DNA of 64,000 nucleotides from Limimaricola pyoseonensis (GCF_900102015.1 NZ_FNAT01000003.1:124001-188000); one strand, 5' to 3'; shown: positions 38,721 to 47,763, counted from the first letter of the stretch. Program-made: numbers and translations. The notes: generated by a model from the sequence alone, not told the origin.

Positions 38721-39599
38721 ATGACCGACAGCACCCCCTCAGACCCGCCCCGCCTCACCGAGACCGCGCGCCCCGCGGCGCAGGCCCGCCCCGCGCTGTT
38801 CGACCGCGCCGCCCTGCAGCGGCAGCGCGCCCGCGCCGCGCGCGACCCGGCGCTGTTCCTACAGGAGGCGGTGGCCGACGATGTCGAGGATAGGCTGGCC
38901 GAGGTTAACCGTTCCTTTACCGACGTCGCCGTGGTCACGCCCTGGCCCGATCTCTGGGCGCGGCGGCTGCCGGGGGCCCGGATCGTGCCCGACGCCGAGA
39001 CGCTCGATCTCGAGGAGGGCGCGCATGACCTCGTGATCCACGCGCTGTCGCTGCACTGGGCCGAGGACCCGATCGGCCAGCTGATCCAGTGCCGCCGGGC
39101 GCTGGCCCCCGACGGGCTGGTGATGGCGACGCTGTTCGGCGGCGAGACGCTGTCGGTGCTGCGCCAGTCGCTGACCGCGGCCGAGACGGCGGTGACGGGG
39201 GGCCTGTCGCCGCGCGTCGCGCCGATGGGCGAAATCCGCGACCTCGGCGCGCTGCTGCAGCGCGCGGGGCTGGCGATGCCGGTGGCCGACGGCACGCCGC
39301 TCGACGTGACCTATGCCACGCCCTTCCACCTGATGCGCGACCTGCGCGCCATGGGCGAGGCCAACGCCATGGCGGGCCGGCTGCGCCGCCCGACCCGGCG
39401 CGCGGTGCTGGCCGAGGCGGCGCGGCTCTACTCCGAGGCCGCGGGCGATGCCGAGGGCCGGATCAAAGCCCGCTTCGAGGTGATCACGCTCACCGGCTGG
39501 GCCCCCTCGGCCGACCAGCCCAAGCCGCTGCGCCCCGGCTCGGCCACCCGCAGCCTCGAGGCGGCGCTGCGCGAGGCCCGCGACGAAAGCGCCGATTGA
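38721..39599 (+). CDS. SAM-dependent methyltransferase (NDUFAF5/BioC-like)
   Basis: A 292-residue class I methyltransferase-fold protein. FLQEAVADDVEDRLAEVNRSF at the N-terminus and DLVIHALSLHWAEDPIGQL and CRRALAPDGLVMATLFGGET match the BioC/NDUFAF5 group; NDUFAF5 is a complex I assembly factor. The glycine-rich SAM motif I is not obvious (VVTPWPDLWARRL in its place), so activity may differ from a standard methyltransferase. ATG 38721 is used; ATG 38697 would overlap comF. It has no purine-rich ribosome site and could be leaderless. Confidence 0.83.
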   Translation: MTDSTPSDPPRLTETARPAAQARPALFDRAALQRQRARAARDPALFLQEAVADDVEDRLAEVNRSFTDVAVVTPWPDLWARRLPGARIVPDAETLDLEEGAHDLVIHALSLHWAEDPIGQLIQCRRALAPDGLVMATLFGGETLSVLRQSLTAAETAVTGGLSPRVAPMGEIRDLGALLQRAGLAMPVADGTPLDVTYATPFHLMRDLRAMGEANAMAGRLRRPTRRAVLAEAARLYSEAAGDAEGRIKARFEVITLTGWAPSADQPKPLRPGSATRSLEAALREARDESAD

Positions 39600-39668
39600 C
39601 CCCGGCGGGGCCGGGCCTATCCCTCGGACCGGTCGCGTCCCCGGCTTGCCGGGCGCGCGATCCCGCTA

Positions 39669-39687
39669 CTTCATTCCGAAAATACTC
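39669..39687 (+). promoter_or_regulatory. dispersed AT-rich element upstream of hemH
   Basis: The 19-base sequence CTTCATTCCGAAAATACTC lies 31 bases before the hemH start. A copy with 15 of 19 identities occurs in reverse orientation at 52459-52477. Its function is unknown. Confidence 0.4.
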
Positions 39688-39717
39688 AGATCCAGACGCC
39701 AGCCCCAAGGACAGACG

Positions 39718-40767
39718 ATGCTCGACGCGACCCGCCCGATCCATGCCCCCGCCGACCACCCGGCCGTCCCGAAGGCCCGCGTGGGCATCCTGGTCGCCAA
39801 TCTCGGCACGCCCGACGGCACGGACTACCGCTCGATGCGGCGCTACCTGTCGGAGTTCCTCTCCGACCGCCGCGTCGTCGATTACAACCCGCTCCTGTGG
39901 CAGCCGCTGCTGCAGGGCGTGATCCTGACCACCCGGCCGTCGAAATCCGGCGCGGCCTACAAGTCCATCTGGAACGAGGAGCTGAACGAAAGCCCGCTCC
40001 GCACCATCACCCGCGCCCAGGCCGACGCGCTGCGCGCCCGCTTCGAGGCGGAATACGGCGATGGCGTGCAGGTCGAGTTCTGCATGCGCTACGGCAACCC
40101 CTCGACCAAGTCGGTGGTGCGCAAGATGGTCGAGAACGGCTGCCGCAAGATCCTGTTCTTCCCGCTCTACCCGCATTACGCGGGCGCGACCTCGGCCACG
40201 GCGAACGACGCCTTCTTCAAGGCGCTGATGGCCGAGAAGTGGCAGCCCACCGCCCGCGTGGTCGACCCTTATTACGACCGCCCCGACTACATCGAGGCGC
40301 TGGCCAACTCGGTGCGCCGCGCGCACCCGACCCCCGAGAGCCGGCCCGAGGTGCTGGTCTGCTCCTATCACGGCCTGCCCAAGCGCTACCTGCTGGAGGG
40401 CGACCCCTACCACTGCCAGTGCGCCAAGACGACGCGGCTTCTGCGCGAGGCGCTGGGCTGGGAGGAGACCCGCGTGGTGACCACCTTCCAGTCGGTCTTC
40501 GGCCGCGAGGAATGGCTCAAGCCCTACACGGTCGAGGAGGTGGCGCGGCTGGCCAAGGAGGAGGGCGTGCGCAACCTGTCGATCTGCGCCCCGGCCTTCT
40601 CGTCGGACTGCATCGAGACGCTCGAGGAGATCAACGAGGAGATCAAGGAGAGCTACGAGGAGGCGGGCGGCGAGAAGTTCACCTACATCCCCTGCCTCAA
40701 CGACCAGCCCGAGCATATCGACATGCTGGAGCGGGTGATCCGCGAGAACCTCTCGGGCTGGATCTGA
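39718..40767 (+). CDS. hemH: HemH, ferrochelatase
   Basis: A 349-residue enzyme that inserts Fe2+ into protoporphyrin IX, the last step of haem synthesis. GILVANLGTPDGTDYRSMRR at the start, the metal-site histidine in LVCSYHGLPKRYL, HCQCAKTTRLL, and the glutamate region SSDCIETLEEI are visible. Start ATG is preceded by AAGGACAGACG. A bidirectional hairpin follows. hemD and a HemY-like gene are elsewhere in the window. Confidence 0.97.
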   Translation: MLDATRPIHAPADHPAVPKARVGILVANLGTPDGTDYRSMRRYLSEFLSDRRVVDYNPLLWQPLLQGVILTTRPSKSGAAYKSIWNEELNESPLRTITRAQADALRARFEAEYGDGVQVEFCMRYGNPSTKSVVRKMVENGCRKILFFPLYPHYAGATSATANDAFFKALMAEKWQPTARVVDPYYDRPDYIEALANSVRRAHPTPESRPEVLVCSYHGLPKRYLLEGDPYHCQCAKTTRLLREALGWEETRVVTTFQSVFGREEWLKPYTVEEVARLAKEEGVRNLSICAPAFSSDCIETLEEINEEIKESYEEAGGEKFTYIPCLNDQPEHIDMLERVIRENLSGWI

Positions 40768-40784
40768 GCGGCCCCGCGGGCACG

Positions 40785-40810
40785 AAAAAGGGGGCCGCGC
40801 GGCCCCCTTT
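40785..40810. terminator. bidirectional terminator between hemH and L,D-transpeptidase
   Basis: A perfect 9-bp inverted repeat (40790-40798 with 40799-40807) is flanked by AAAAA on the left and TTT on the right. It lies between convergent genes. Confidence 0.75.
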
Positions 40811-40834
40811 CCCGTCTGCGATAAGCGGATCGCC

Positions 40835-41440
40835 TCAGATCAGCATCACCTGCGTGCCGACGGTGGAGAGCGCGAACAGCTCGGCGATGTGCTCGTTGAA
40901 CAGGCCGATGCAGCCGTTCGAGGAGCGCCGCCCGATCTTGCGCGTGTCGTGGGTGCCGTGGATGCGGTAGTACTGCCAGGTCAGCCACAGCGCATGGGTG
41001 CCGAGCGGGTTGTCCGGGCCCGGCGGGATGTAGGGCGGCCATTCGGGGTTGCGCTCGAGCATCGAGGGCGTCGGGCGCCAGTCGGGGCCGTCGACCTTCT
41101 TGATGATCTCGGTGCGGCCGAGCTTGGTCAGGTCCGGGGTCAGCGGCACCGAGGTCGGGTAGAGCCGGTAGATGCTCTCGTCCTCGCTCCAGTAGTGCAG
41201 CGCCCGGCTGCGGGTGTCGCACAGGATCGCGCCGTTCTTCAGGTCGGCGAAGTAGGGGCGCCAGTCCAGCGTGCGGAAGCTCGACACGTTGCGGCTGACC
41301 GAGGCGGAGATGTCGCCCTCGATCTCGGTCGAGTTGGCGAGGCTCTGGGCGAGCGCGGGCGCGGCGAGGAACGACGCGCCGAAGGCGGCGGTGGCGGCGA
41401 CGAAGCCGCGGCGGTTCAAGGCCTTTTGGTCCTGACCCAT
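40835..41440 (-). CDS. exported L,D-transpeptidase (YkuD)
   Basis: A 201-residue periplasmic enzyme forming 3-3 peptidoglycan cross-links or attaching proteins to the wall. A twin-arginine-like signal (LNRRGFVAATAAFGASFLAAP) is followed by a ~60-residue segment and a YkuD domain with H161 (YYRIHGTH) and catalytic C177 (RRSSNGCIGL). The ATG at 41440 has GGAG six bases upstream. It converges on hemH and diverges from the CAP lipoprotein gene. Confidence 0.92.
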   Translation of the reverse strand: MGQDQKALNRRGFVAATAAFGASFLAAPALAQSLANSTEIEGDISASVSRNVSSFRTLDWRPYFADLKNGAILCDTRSRALHYWSEDESIYRLYPTSVPLTPDLTKLGRTEIIKKVDGPDWRPTPSMLERNPEWPPYIPPGPDNPLGTHALWLTWQYYRIHGTHDTRKIGRRSSNGCIGLFNEHIAELFALSTVGTQVMLI

Positions 41441-41543
41441 GCGAATCTCCATGAATGGAACGGTCTTGCCGAAGCTCTAGATCGCGTTTCCGTGAGCCGC
41501 AATTCACCAGCGCGTCATCTCGGCAGGGCACCGCCGATCGGGT

Positions 41544-41572
41544 TTGAAATGTCTCACCGGCACGGCTATGGG
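41544..41572 (+). promoter_or_regulatory. promoter of the CAP lipoprotein gene
   Basis: TTGAAA (41544-41549) is 17 bases from TATGGG (41567-41572). The start would be near 41579, 21 bases before the ATG. Confidence 0.45.
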
Positions 41573-41599
41573 AACGGCGGTTCCATCCACAGGTGACGC

Positions 41600-42115
41600 A
41601 TGCAGCGACGCGAGCTGATTCTCGGTTTCCTCTCCCTTGGCGCGCTCGCCGCCTGCGCCGGCGCGCCGGCCGGCCGGATCGGCCCGGACGGGCTGCCGCT
41701 GCCGCAGATCTACAAGATCACGCCCGAGCAGGAGGCGCAGATCCCCTACCGGATGCTCGACGGGGTGAACACGCTGCGCCAGGCGCGCGGCGTGCAGCCC
41801 TTGGTGCTGGACGCGCAGCTCACCGCCGCCGCGGCGACGCATTCGCGCGACATGTCGATCCAGAACCGGCCCTGGCATTTCGGCTCCGACGGCTCGTCGC
41901 CGGTCGACCGGCTGCGGCGCGTGGGCTATGGCGGCCGCCTGATCGGCGAGACCATCTCGGAGACCTACGAGACCGAGCTCGAGACGCTGGCCGCCTGGAT
42001 GGAGGAGCCCGCGACACGCGACGTGATCCTCGACCCGAACGCCAGCCGGATGGGCGTGGCCTGGCTGCAGGAGCCCGCGGGCAAGATCTGGTGGACCATG
42101 GTGCTCGGCGCCTGA
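41600..42115 (+). CDS. CAP/SCP-domain lipoprotein
   Basis: A 171-residue lipoprotein with lipobox LAAC (C19) and a CAP (cysteine-rich secretory/antigen 5/PR-1) domain (about 50-171). The CAP histidine and glutamate pattern is visible: AAAATHSRDMSIQNRPWHFG, then IGETISETY and the end MGVAWLQEP followed by WWTMVLG. Bacterial CAP proteins have varied and mostly unknown roles. Its position between two L,D-transpeptidase genes suggests an envelope role. Confidence 0.88.
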   Translation: MQRRELILGFLSLGALAACAGAPAGRIGPDGLPLPQIYKITPEQEAQIPYRMLDGVNTLRQARGVQPLVLDAQLTAAAATHSRDMSIQNRPWHFGSDGSSPVDRLRRVGYGGRLIGETISETYETELETLAAWMEEPATRDVILDPNASRMGVAWLQEPAGKIWWTMVLGA

Positions 42116-42140
42116 GACCCGATACCAAATCAGACGTGAA

Positions 42141-42163
42141 AAGGGGCGCCGGCGGCGCCCCTT
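42141..42163. terminator. bidirectional terminator after the CAP gene
   Basis: An 8-bp perfect GC stem (42143-42150 with 42154-42161) with loop GGC is preceded by AAAA and followed by TT, between convergent genes. Confidence 0.65.
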
Positions 42164-42185
42164 CGCATCTCCGGCGCGGCCGGTC

Positions 42186-42680
42186 TCAGCTCTTGACGAA
42201 GATCGGGGTGTAGTCGCCGACCATGGCGTAGATCTCCTCGACCTCCTCGTTCAGCACGGCGATGCAGCCGGCGGTCCAGTCCTTCCGGCCCTCGACCGAT
42301 TTCGGCGTGCCGTGGATGAAGATGTCGCCACCGGGGCTCTTGCCATGCGCGCGGGCGAAGGCCACGTCGCGCGCGTTCGGATAGGAGATGCCGACCGAGA
42401 GGTGGTAGTTGCTGCGCGGGTTGCGGCGGTCGATCAGGTAGGTGCCCTCGGGCGTCTTGCCGTCGCCCTCGAACTGCTTGTGGCCCACCGGCGCGAAGCC
42501 GAGCTGGAAGTCGTAGCCCTTGATCGCCCGGTTGCCGTTCAGCAGGTAGAGCTTGCGCTGGCCCTTGAAGGCCATGATCGAAGTGACCTTCGGCCCCTCG
42601 TAGCTGGACACCTTGCGGCCCGAGCAGGCCATGAGAAGCGCCGGAGCGCCGAGAATGATCTTTCGTCTGTCGATGGTCAT
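42186..42680 (-). CDS. L,D-transpeptidase-family lipoprotein (YkuD)
   Basis: A 164-residue protein with a short basic N-region (MTIDRRK), a hydrophobic core and lipobox LMAC (C19). The YkuD domain carries H123 (DIFIHGTPK) and C139 (DWTAGCIAVLN). DGKTPEGTYLIDRRNPRS is typical of the YafK/ErfK-like branch. ATG 42680 is used rather than the GTG at 42689. With the gene at 40.8 kb it makes two such enzymes within 2 kb. Confidence 0.9.
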   Translation of the reverse strand: MTIDRRKIILGAPALLMACSGRKVSSYEGPKVTSIMAFKGQRKLYLLNGNRAIKGYDFQLGFAPVGHKQFEGDGKTPEGTYLIDRRNPRSNYHLSVGISYPNARDVAFARAHGKSPGGDIFIHGTPKSVEGRKDWTAGCIAVLNEEVEEIYAMVGDYTPIFVKS

Positions 42681-42768
42681 TGCCGCCACTGCCCCGGTCT
42701 GCGCCGTTTGCCGAATCCGCTAGCAAATCCGGGCGATTCCGCCTAGGGGCGACGATGGGGGCGCGCGT

Positions 42769-44019
42769 TCAGCGCAGGGTGAATCGTGTCGCCAATTCCA
42801 CATGCGGCGACCAGCGGAACTGGTCGACCACGGTGATCGGCTCCATGGAATAACCGCTTTCGATCAGGGACTTGGCGTCGCGCGCAAAGCTCGCCGGGTG
42901 GCAGGAAACCATCGCGATCACGGGGATTTGAGCGCGCGAAAGCTCGGCCACCTGCGCCTGCGCCCCGGCGCGGGGCGGGTCGATCACCGCGGCGTCGAAT
43001 CGCGACAGCTCGTCGGTCAGGAGCGGCCGGCGGAACAGGTCGCGCGCCTCGGTGGTGACGCGCTTGAGCCCCGGCGTGCCGCGCCAGCCGCGGTCGAGCG
43101 CGGCGAGCATCGACGCCTCGCCCTCGACCGCATGGACCTCGGCCGTCTCCGAGAGCGGCAGCGCGAAGGTGCCGCAGCCGGCGAAGAGGTCGACCACGCG
43201 GGCGGCATTGCCCACCGCCGCGCGGACGCGCGCGAGCAGCGCCGCCTCGCCCTCGCGCGTGGCCTGCAAAAAGGCGCCGGGCGGCGGCACGACGCGGGCG
43301 CGGCCCATCGCCTGCGCGGGCGGCGCCAGCTCGGCCACGATCTCGTCGGCCCAGACCAGCCGCGACAGCCCGGCCTCGCGCGCGACCTCGGGCAGCTCGA
43401 TCCTGAGCGCCTCGGTCAGATCCTTGTCGGTCTCGACATGCAGCTCGGGCCCCGCCTCGCTGTCGGTCACGGTCAGCCCCACCTCGCCCTTGCGCGAGGC
43501 GGCAAGCGCGGTGATCCGCTCCAGCGCCGGGATCAGCGCGACCAGCCCGGGCCGCAGCAGACGGCAGCCGGGCACCTCGATCACCGTGTCGGAGGCGCGG
43601 GCGTGGAAGCCGACGATCGCGCCCTTCTTGGTGCGCCGCCCGGCCAGCTTGGCGCGACGGCGGCTGTCGGAGGGCGAGGTCTCGACGGAGGCGATCTCGC
43701 CCTCGATGCCTTGTGCCTTCAGCGCGGTGGCGACGATCCCGGCTTTCCAGTCCGCCACGAAGCCGTCGGAGGCGTGCTGCATGGCGCAGCCGCCGCAGGC
43801 CTTGAAGTGGCGGCAGGGGGGCGCGACGCGCTCGGGCGCGGGCGTCACCACCTTGGGCCCGTCGGCCTCGAGCCGCACCACCTCGCCCGGCAGCACGCGC
43901 GGCACCAGCGTGCCGTCCGCGGTGCGGCCCATGCCGTGATGCGTCACGCTCTCGATCGTCACCTCCCCCCGCTCTGCGGGGTCGGGCTGCGGCGTCTTCG
44001 GCGGACGGGTCTCGGTCAT
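42769..44019 (-). CDS. TrmA/RlmD-superfamily RNA uracil-C5 methyltransferase
   Basis: A 416-residue enzyme. A TRAM domain (about 18-62) is followed by an iron-sulfur motif (CRHFKACGGC and the later PGC at about 152) and a methyltransferase domain with LFAGCGTFALPL near 276, DPPRAGA near 347 and the catalytic cysteine in VSCHPASFARD near 373. It methylates uridine C5 in rRNA or tRNA; which site is not clear from sequence. Its stop is on the far side of a short gap from the second transpeptidase. Confidence 0.9.
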   Translation of the reverse strand: MTETRPPKTPQPDPAERGEVTIESVTHHGMGRTADGTLVPRVLPGEVVRLEADGPKVVTPAPERVAPPCRHFKACGGCAMQHASDGFVADWKAGIVATALKAQGIEGEIASVETSPSDSRRRAKLAGRRTKKGAIVGFHARASDTVIEVPGCRLLRPGLVALIPALERITALAASRKGEVGLTVTDSEAGPELHVETDKDLTEALRIELPEVAREAGLSRLVWADEIVAELAPPAQAMGRARVVPPPGAFLQATREGEAALLARVRAAVGNAARVVDLFAGCGTFALPLSETAEVHAVEGEASMLAALDRGWRGTPGLKRVTTEARDLFRRPLLTDELSRFDAAVIDPPRAGAQAQVAELSRAQIPVIAMVSCHPASFARDAKSLIESGYSMEPITVVDQFRWSPHVELATRFTLR

Positions 44020-44036
44020 GGCGGTCCTCTCAGGCT

Positions 44037-45869
44037 CTATTCCGCGGCCTCCTGCCCGAGGAAGCCGCCCGATTGCCGGGCCCAGTAGCGGGCATAGACC
44101 CCGCCTTCGGCAAGCAGCGCGTCATGCGTGCCCTGCTCGACGATCCGGCCGCCCTCCATGACCACGATCCGGTCCATGCGCGCAATGGTCGAGAGCCGGT
44201 GCGCGATGGCGATCACGGTCTTTCCTTCCATCGCCTGCTCCAGCGCCGACTGGATCTGCGCCTCGACCTCCGAATCGAGCGCCGAGGTCGCCTCGTCGAG
44301 CACCAGGATCGGCGCGTCCTTGAGCATGGCGCGGGCGATGGCGATGCGCTGGCGCTGCCCGCCCGAAAGCTTCACGCCGCGTTCGCCCAGATGCGCGTCG
44401 TAGCCGCGCCGCCCCTTGGCGTCGGCGAGATCGGCGATGAAGCCATGCGCCTCGGCGCGGTCGGCGGCGCGCTCGACCGCCTCCTGCGGCGCGTCGGGGT
44501 GGCCGTAGCGGATGTTGTCGCGGGCCGAGCGGTTGAACATGGCGGTGTCCTGCGTGACCATGCCGATCTGCCGCCGCAGGCTTTCCTGCGTGACGCCGCT
44601 GATGTCCTGCCCGTCGATGCTGATCCGGCCCTTTTCCACGTCGTAGAGCCTGAGCAGCGCCGCCACGAGGGTCGACTTGCCCGCGCCCGAGGCGCCGACC
44701 ACGCCGATCTTCTCGCCCGCGGCGATGTCGAGATCGATGCCGCGCAGGCCGCCCGCGCCGCCGCCATAGGTGAAGCGGACGTTCTCGAAGCGGATGCCGC
44801 CCTCGCGCACGACGAGTTCGCGCGCGCCGGGCCGGTCGGTCAGGCCGTGGGCGGGCGAGAGCGTATGGATCGCGTCCTCGACCTCGCCGAGGTTGGAATA
44901 CATGCCCATCAGCGTGAAGCTGACCCAGCCGGTCATCTGCGCCAGCCTGAGCGAGATTGTCCCGGCCGCCGCGATGTCGCCGGCACTGGCCGCGCCACGG
45001 GTCCAGAACAGCAGCGTCGCGCCGGTGACGATCACCGGCAGCACGCCGGCCAGCGCCATCAGCCAGAAGCGGAAGCCCGCCGAGACCACGCCGAAGCCCA
45101 GCGCGCGCTCGCGGTATTCGTGCATCGCGCCCAAGGCCGCGCGGTCCTCGTGCTCGGAATGGCCGAAGAGCTTGACCGTCTTGATGTTGGTGATGGTGTC
45201 GACCACCTGCCCCGTGACCATGGCGCGGGCCGAGGCGCGGGCGGTGGAGGAGGCGCGGATCTTCGGCATGTAGAGCCGGATCAGCACCACGTAGCCGATC
45301 ATCCAGATCGTCAGCAGACCGGCGGTCAGCCCGTCGATGGTGAGCAGCAAGAGCGCCGAGCCCACGAGCGAGGCCAGAGCGAAGAACACGGTCTGGATCG
45401 TGTCGACGGTAAGCTCGGTGGTCGCCCGCGCCGCCTGCATCTGCTTCTGCGCGATGCGGCCGGCGAAGTCGTTGTCGAAGAAGCTGACCGCCTGCCCCAG
45501 CGTGTGGCGGTGCAGCCGCGACAGCACCAGCGTGTAGATCGAGGGCGAGAGCACCACGCTCTGCATCAGGCCGGAGAGGCCCATCACCAGCGGCCGCAAC
45601 AGGATGAAGAAGGCGGTGACCCCGAGCAGCAGCCCGAGATTGCCCGAGAAGAAGCCGCCCGGCTCGGCCGCCAGCGCCGCGTCGATCACCTGCCCCAGGA
45701 TCAGCGCCGAGAGCACCTCGAGCACGCCCGCCGCCATCGAGACGGCGGCGCCGAGACCGGTCACGGCGAAGCTGCCCGAAAGCGCCCAGCGCAGGAACTT
45801 CCACAGGCTGCCCGGCGGCGGGCCGTCGGCGGGGCGGAACGGCGCGATCAGGCGCGAGACGTCGATCAT
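44037..45869 (-). CDS. ABC exporter subunit (membrane + ATPase), second of pair
   Basis: A 610-residue type IV exporter half-transporter. Six membrane helices (about 30-320) precede an ATPase domain with GASGAGKST, LSGGQRQRIAIARAM and ILVLDEATSALDSE, and H-loop AHRLST. All catalytic motifs are canonical. Its ATG overlaps the upstream exporter stop as ATGA, so the two probably form a heterodimer. The substrate is unknown; lipids, peptides or drugs are exported by relatives. Confidence 0.93.
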   Translation of the reverse strand: MIDVSRLIAPFRPADGPPPGSLWKFLRWALSGSFAVTGLGAAVSMAAGVLEVLSALILGQVIDAALAAEPGGFFSGNLGLLLGVTAFFILLRPLVMGLSGLMQSVVLSPSIYTLVLSRLHRHTLGQAVSFFDNDFAGRIAQKQMQAARATTELTVDTIQTVFFALASLVGSALLLLTIDGLTAGLLTIWMIGYVVLIRLYMPKIRASSTARASARAMVTGQVVDTITNIKTVKLFGHSEHEDRAALGAMHEYRERALGFGVVSAGFRFWLMALAGVLPVIVTGATLLFWTRGAASAGDIAAAGTISLRLAQMTGWVSFTLMGMYSNLGEVEDAIHTLSPAHGLTDRPGARELVVREGGIRFENVRFTYGGGAGGLRGIDLDIAAGEKIGVVGASGAGKSTLVAALLRLYDVEKGRISIDGQDISGVTQESLRRQIGMVTQDTAMFNRSARDNIRYGHPDAPQEAVERAADRAEAHGFIADLADAKGRRGYDAHLGERGVKLSGGQRQRIAIARAMLKDAPILVLDEATSALDSEVEAQIQSALEQAMEGKTVIAIAHRLSTIARMDRIVVMEGGRIVEQGTHDALLAEGGVYARYWARQSGGFLGQEAAE

Positions 45870-47725
45870 TCGGCGGCCTCCGTGGTCTGGTCATCGTCGA
45901 GGCCGAGGAAGCCGCCGGACTGGCGGTTCCAGAACCGGGCGTAGATGCCGCCCTGCGCCAGGAGCGCGTCATGGGTGCCGTCCTCGACGATCCGGCCCTC
46001 CTCCATCACCAGCACCCGGTCCATCTGCGCGATGGTCGAGAGCCGGTGCGCGATGGCGATCACGGTCTTGCCCTCCATCATCGCGTAGAGCGTGCGCTGG
46101 ATCGCCGCCTCGACCTCCGAATCGAGCGCCGAGGTCGCCTCGTCGAGCACGAGGATCGGCGCGTCCTTGAGGATCACGCGCGCCAGCGCGATGCGCTGCC
46201 GCTGCCCGCCCGACAGCTTGACGCCGCGCTCGCCGACCTGCGCCTCGTAGCCCGCGCGCCCCTCGCCATCGACGAGGTCGAGGATGAAGTCATGCGCCTC
46301 GGCCTGCTTCGCGGCGGCGATCATCTCGGCCTCGCTCGCCTCGGGCCGGCCGTAGAGGATGTTCTCGCGCACGCTGCGGTGCAGCAGCGCGCTGTCCTGC
46401 TGCACCATGCCGATCGCCGAGCGCAGGCTGTCCTGCGTGACGCGGGCGATGTCCTGCCCGTCGATCTCGATCCGGCCCGTTTCCGGGTCGTAGAAGCGCA
46501 GCATGAGCTTGACCAGCGTCGACTTGCCGGCGCCCGAGGCGCCGACGAGACCGATCTTCTGGCCGGCCGGAATGGTCAGGTCCAAGGGCCCCACCCCGCC
46601 CGCGTCGCGGCCGTAGCGGTGGTTCAGGCCCTTCAGGGCGATCTCGCCGCGCGGGACGGTGAGGTGCCCGGCTCGGTCGTCGTCGGTGAGCGTGATCGGC
46701 TGGGCGATGGTGCGCATGCCCTCGGCGATCACGCCGAGGTTCTGGAAGAAGTTGGTCACCGCCCACATGATCCAGCCGGTCATGGCGTTGAGCCTGAGGC
46801 AGAGCGCGGTCGCCGCCGCCACCACGCCGACGCTGGCCGAGCCGCCGGCCCAGAGCCAGATGCCCCAGCCGACCACGCCGACGATCAGGAGGCCGTTCAG
46901 CACCGACAGCGCCACGTCCATGATCGTGTAGAGCCGCATCTCGCGCTGGAAGGTCGAGCGGGCCTGCTCGATCACCTCGCGCGCGCCCTCCAGCTCGCGG
47001 TCGTGATGGGCGAACATCTTGACCGAGTGGATGTTGGTGTAGGTGTCGACCACCCGCCCCGTCACCGCGCTGCGGGCGTTGGACGACGCCTCGGAGGCCG
47101 GGCCGATCCGCTTCACCGTCCAGCGCATCAGCGCGGCGTAGAGACCGAACCACAGCAGGAGCGGCAGCAGGAGGCGCGGGTCCGCGCCCCACAAGAGCAC
47201 CGCCGCCCCGGCGATGTAGGCCAGCGCGTAGGTGATCGCGTCGAAGACCTGGAACACCACCTCGCCGGCGGCGGGCGGCGTCTGCATGATGCGGTTGGCG
47301 ATGCGGCCGGCGAAGTCGTTCTCGAACCAGCCGACCGACTGGCGCAGCACGTGCCTGTGCGCGCGCCAGCGCACGGTGGTGCCGAAATTGGGCAGGATGG
47401 CGTTATTCAGAAGCAGCACGCTCGCTGCCTGCAGTGCCGGGCGCAGGATCAGGATGAAGGCCGCCACGGCGATCAGCTCGGCGCCATGCGCGGCCAGCAC
47501 CTCGGCCGGGGCGCCGCCGCTCAGCATGTCGACCAGCCGGCCCATGTAGGCCAGGAGCCAGATCTCGACCACGGCCACCACCACGGCGAGGATGCCGGTG
47601 ATCCAGAACACCCGCGCGAAGGGCCGGGCGAACCCCCTCAGGAACGGCCAGAGCCGGGTCGGGGGCTGGTCTGTCTGCTCGTAGGGCCCGTAGGGATCGA
47701 CGAGGGTCTCGAAGAAACGGAACAT
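45866..47725 (-). CDS. ABC exporter subunit (membrane + ATPase), first of pair
   Basis: A 619-residue half-transporter with an N-terminal cytosolic stretch (MFRFFETLVDPYGPYEQTD), six membrane helices (about 40-350) and an ATPase domain with GASGAGKST, LSGGQRQRIALARVI, VLDEATSALDSE and AHRLST. Neither subunit has a degenerate site, unlike many heterodimeric exporters. It starts at ATG 47725, where the ribosome site is weak. A near-perfect palindrome lies 8-38 bases upstream. Confidence 0.93.
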   Translation of the reverse strand: MFRFFETLVDPYGPYEQTDQPPTRLWPFLRGFARPFARVFWITGILAVVVAVVEIWLLAYMGRLVDMLSGGAPAEVLAAHGAELIAVAAFILILRPALQAASVLLLNNAILPNFGTTVRWRAHRHVLRQSVGWFENDFAGRIANRIMQTPPAAGEVVFQVFDAITYALAYIAGAAVLLWGADPRLLLPLLLWFGLYAALMRWTVKRIGPASEASSNARSAVTGRVVDTYTNIHSVKMFAHHDRELEGAREVIEQARSTFQREMRLYTIMDVALSVLNGLLIVGVVGWGIWLWAGGSASVGVVAAATALCLRLNAMTGWIMWAVTNFFQNLGVIAEGMRTIAQPITLTDDDRAGHLTVPRGEIALKGLNHRYGRDAGGVGPLDLTIPAGQKIGLVGASGAGKSTLVKLMLRFYDPETGRIEIDGQDIARVTQDSLRSAIGMVQQDSALLHRSVRENILYGRPEASEAEMIAAAKQAEAHDFILDLVDGEGRAGYEAQVGERGVKLSGGQRQRIALARVILKDAPILVLDEATSALDSEVEAAIQRTLYAMMEGKTVIAIAHRLSTIAQMDRVLVMEEGRIVEDGTHDALLAQGGIYARFWNRQSGGFLGLDDDQTTEAAE

Positions 47726-47733
47726 GGGGAAAC

Positions 47734-47763
47734 CCGGATATATGCCAGCGGCATATAATCCGG
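47734..47763 (-). promoter_or_regulatory. palindromic operator candidate before the ABC exporter pair
   Basis: Bases 47734-47746 and 47750-47763 form a 13-bp inverted repeat with a 3-base centre and one extra A on one side (core ATATGCC and GGCATAT). It is AT-rich at the inner arms in a very GC-rich setting. It ends nine bases before the exporter start codon, so it could be an operator or part of the promoter. Confidence 0.45.

Noticed and set aside
44037-47725. Heterodimeric exporter with one degenerate ATP site
   Set aside because: Both ATPase domains carry full Walker A, signature, Walker B and H-loop motifs, so no degenerate site can be claimed.
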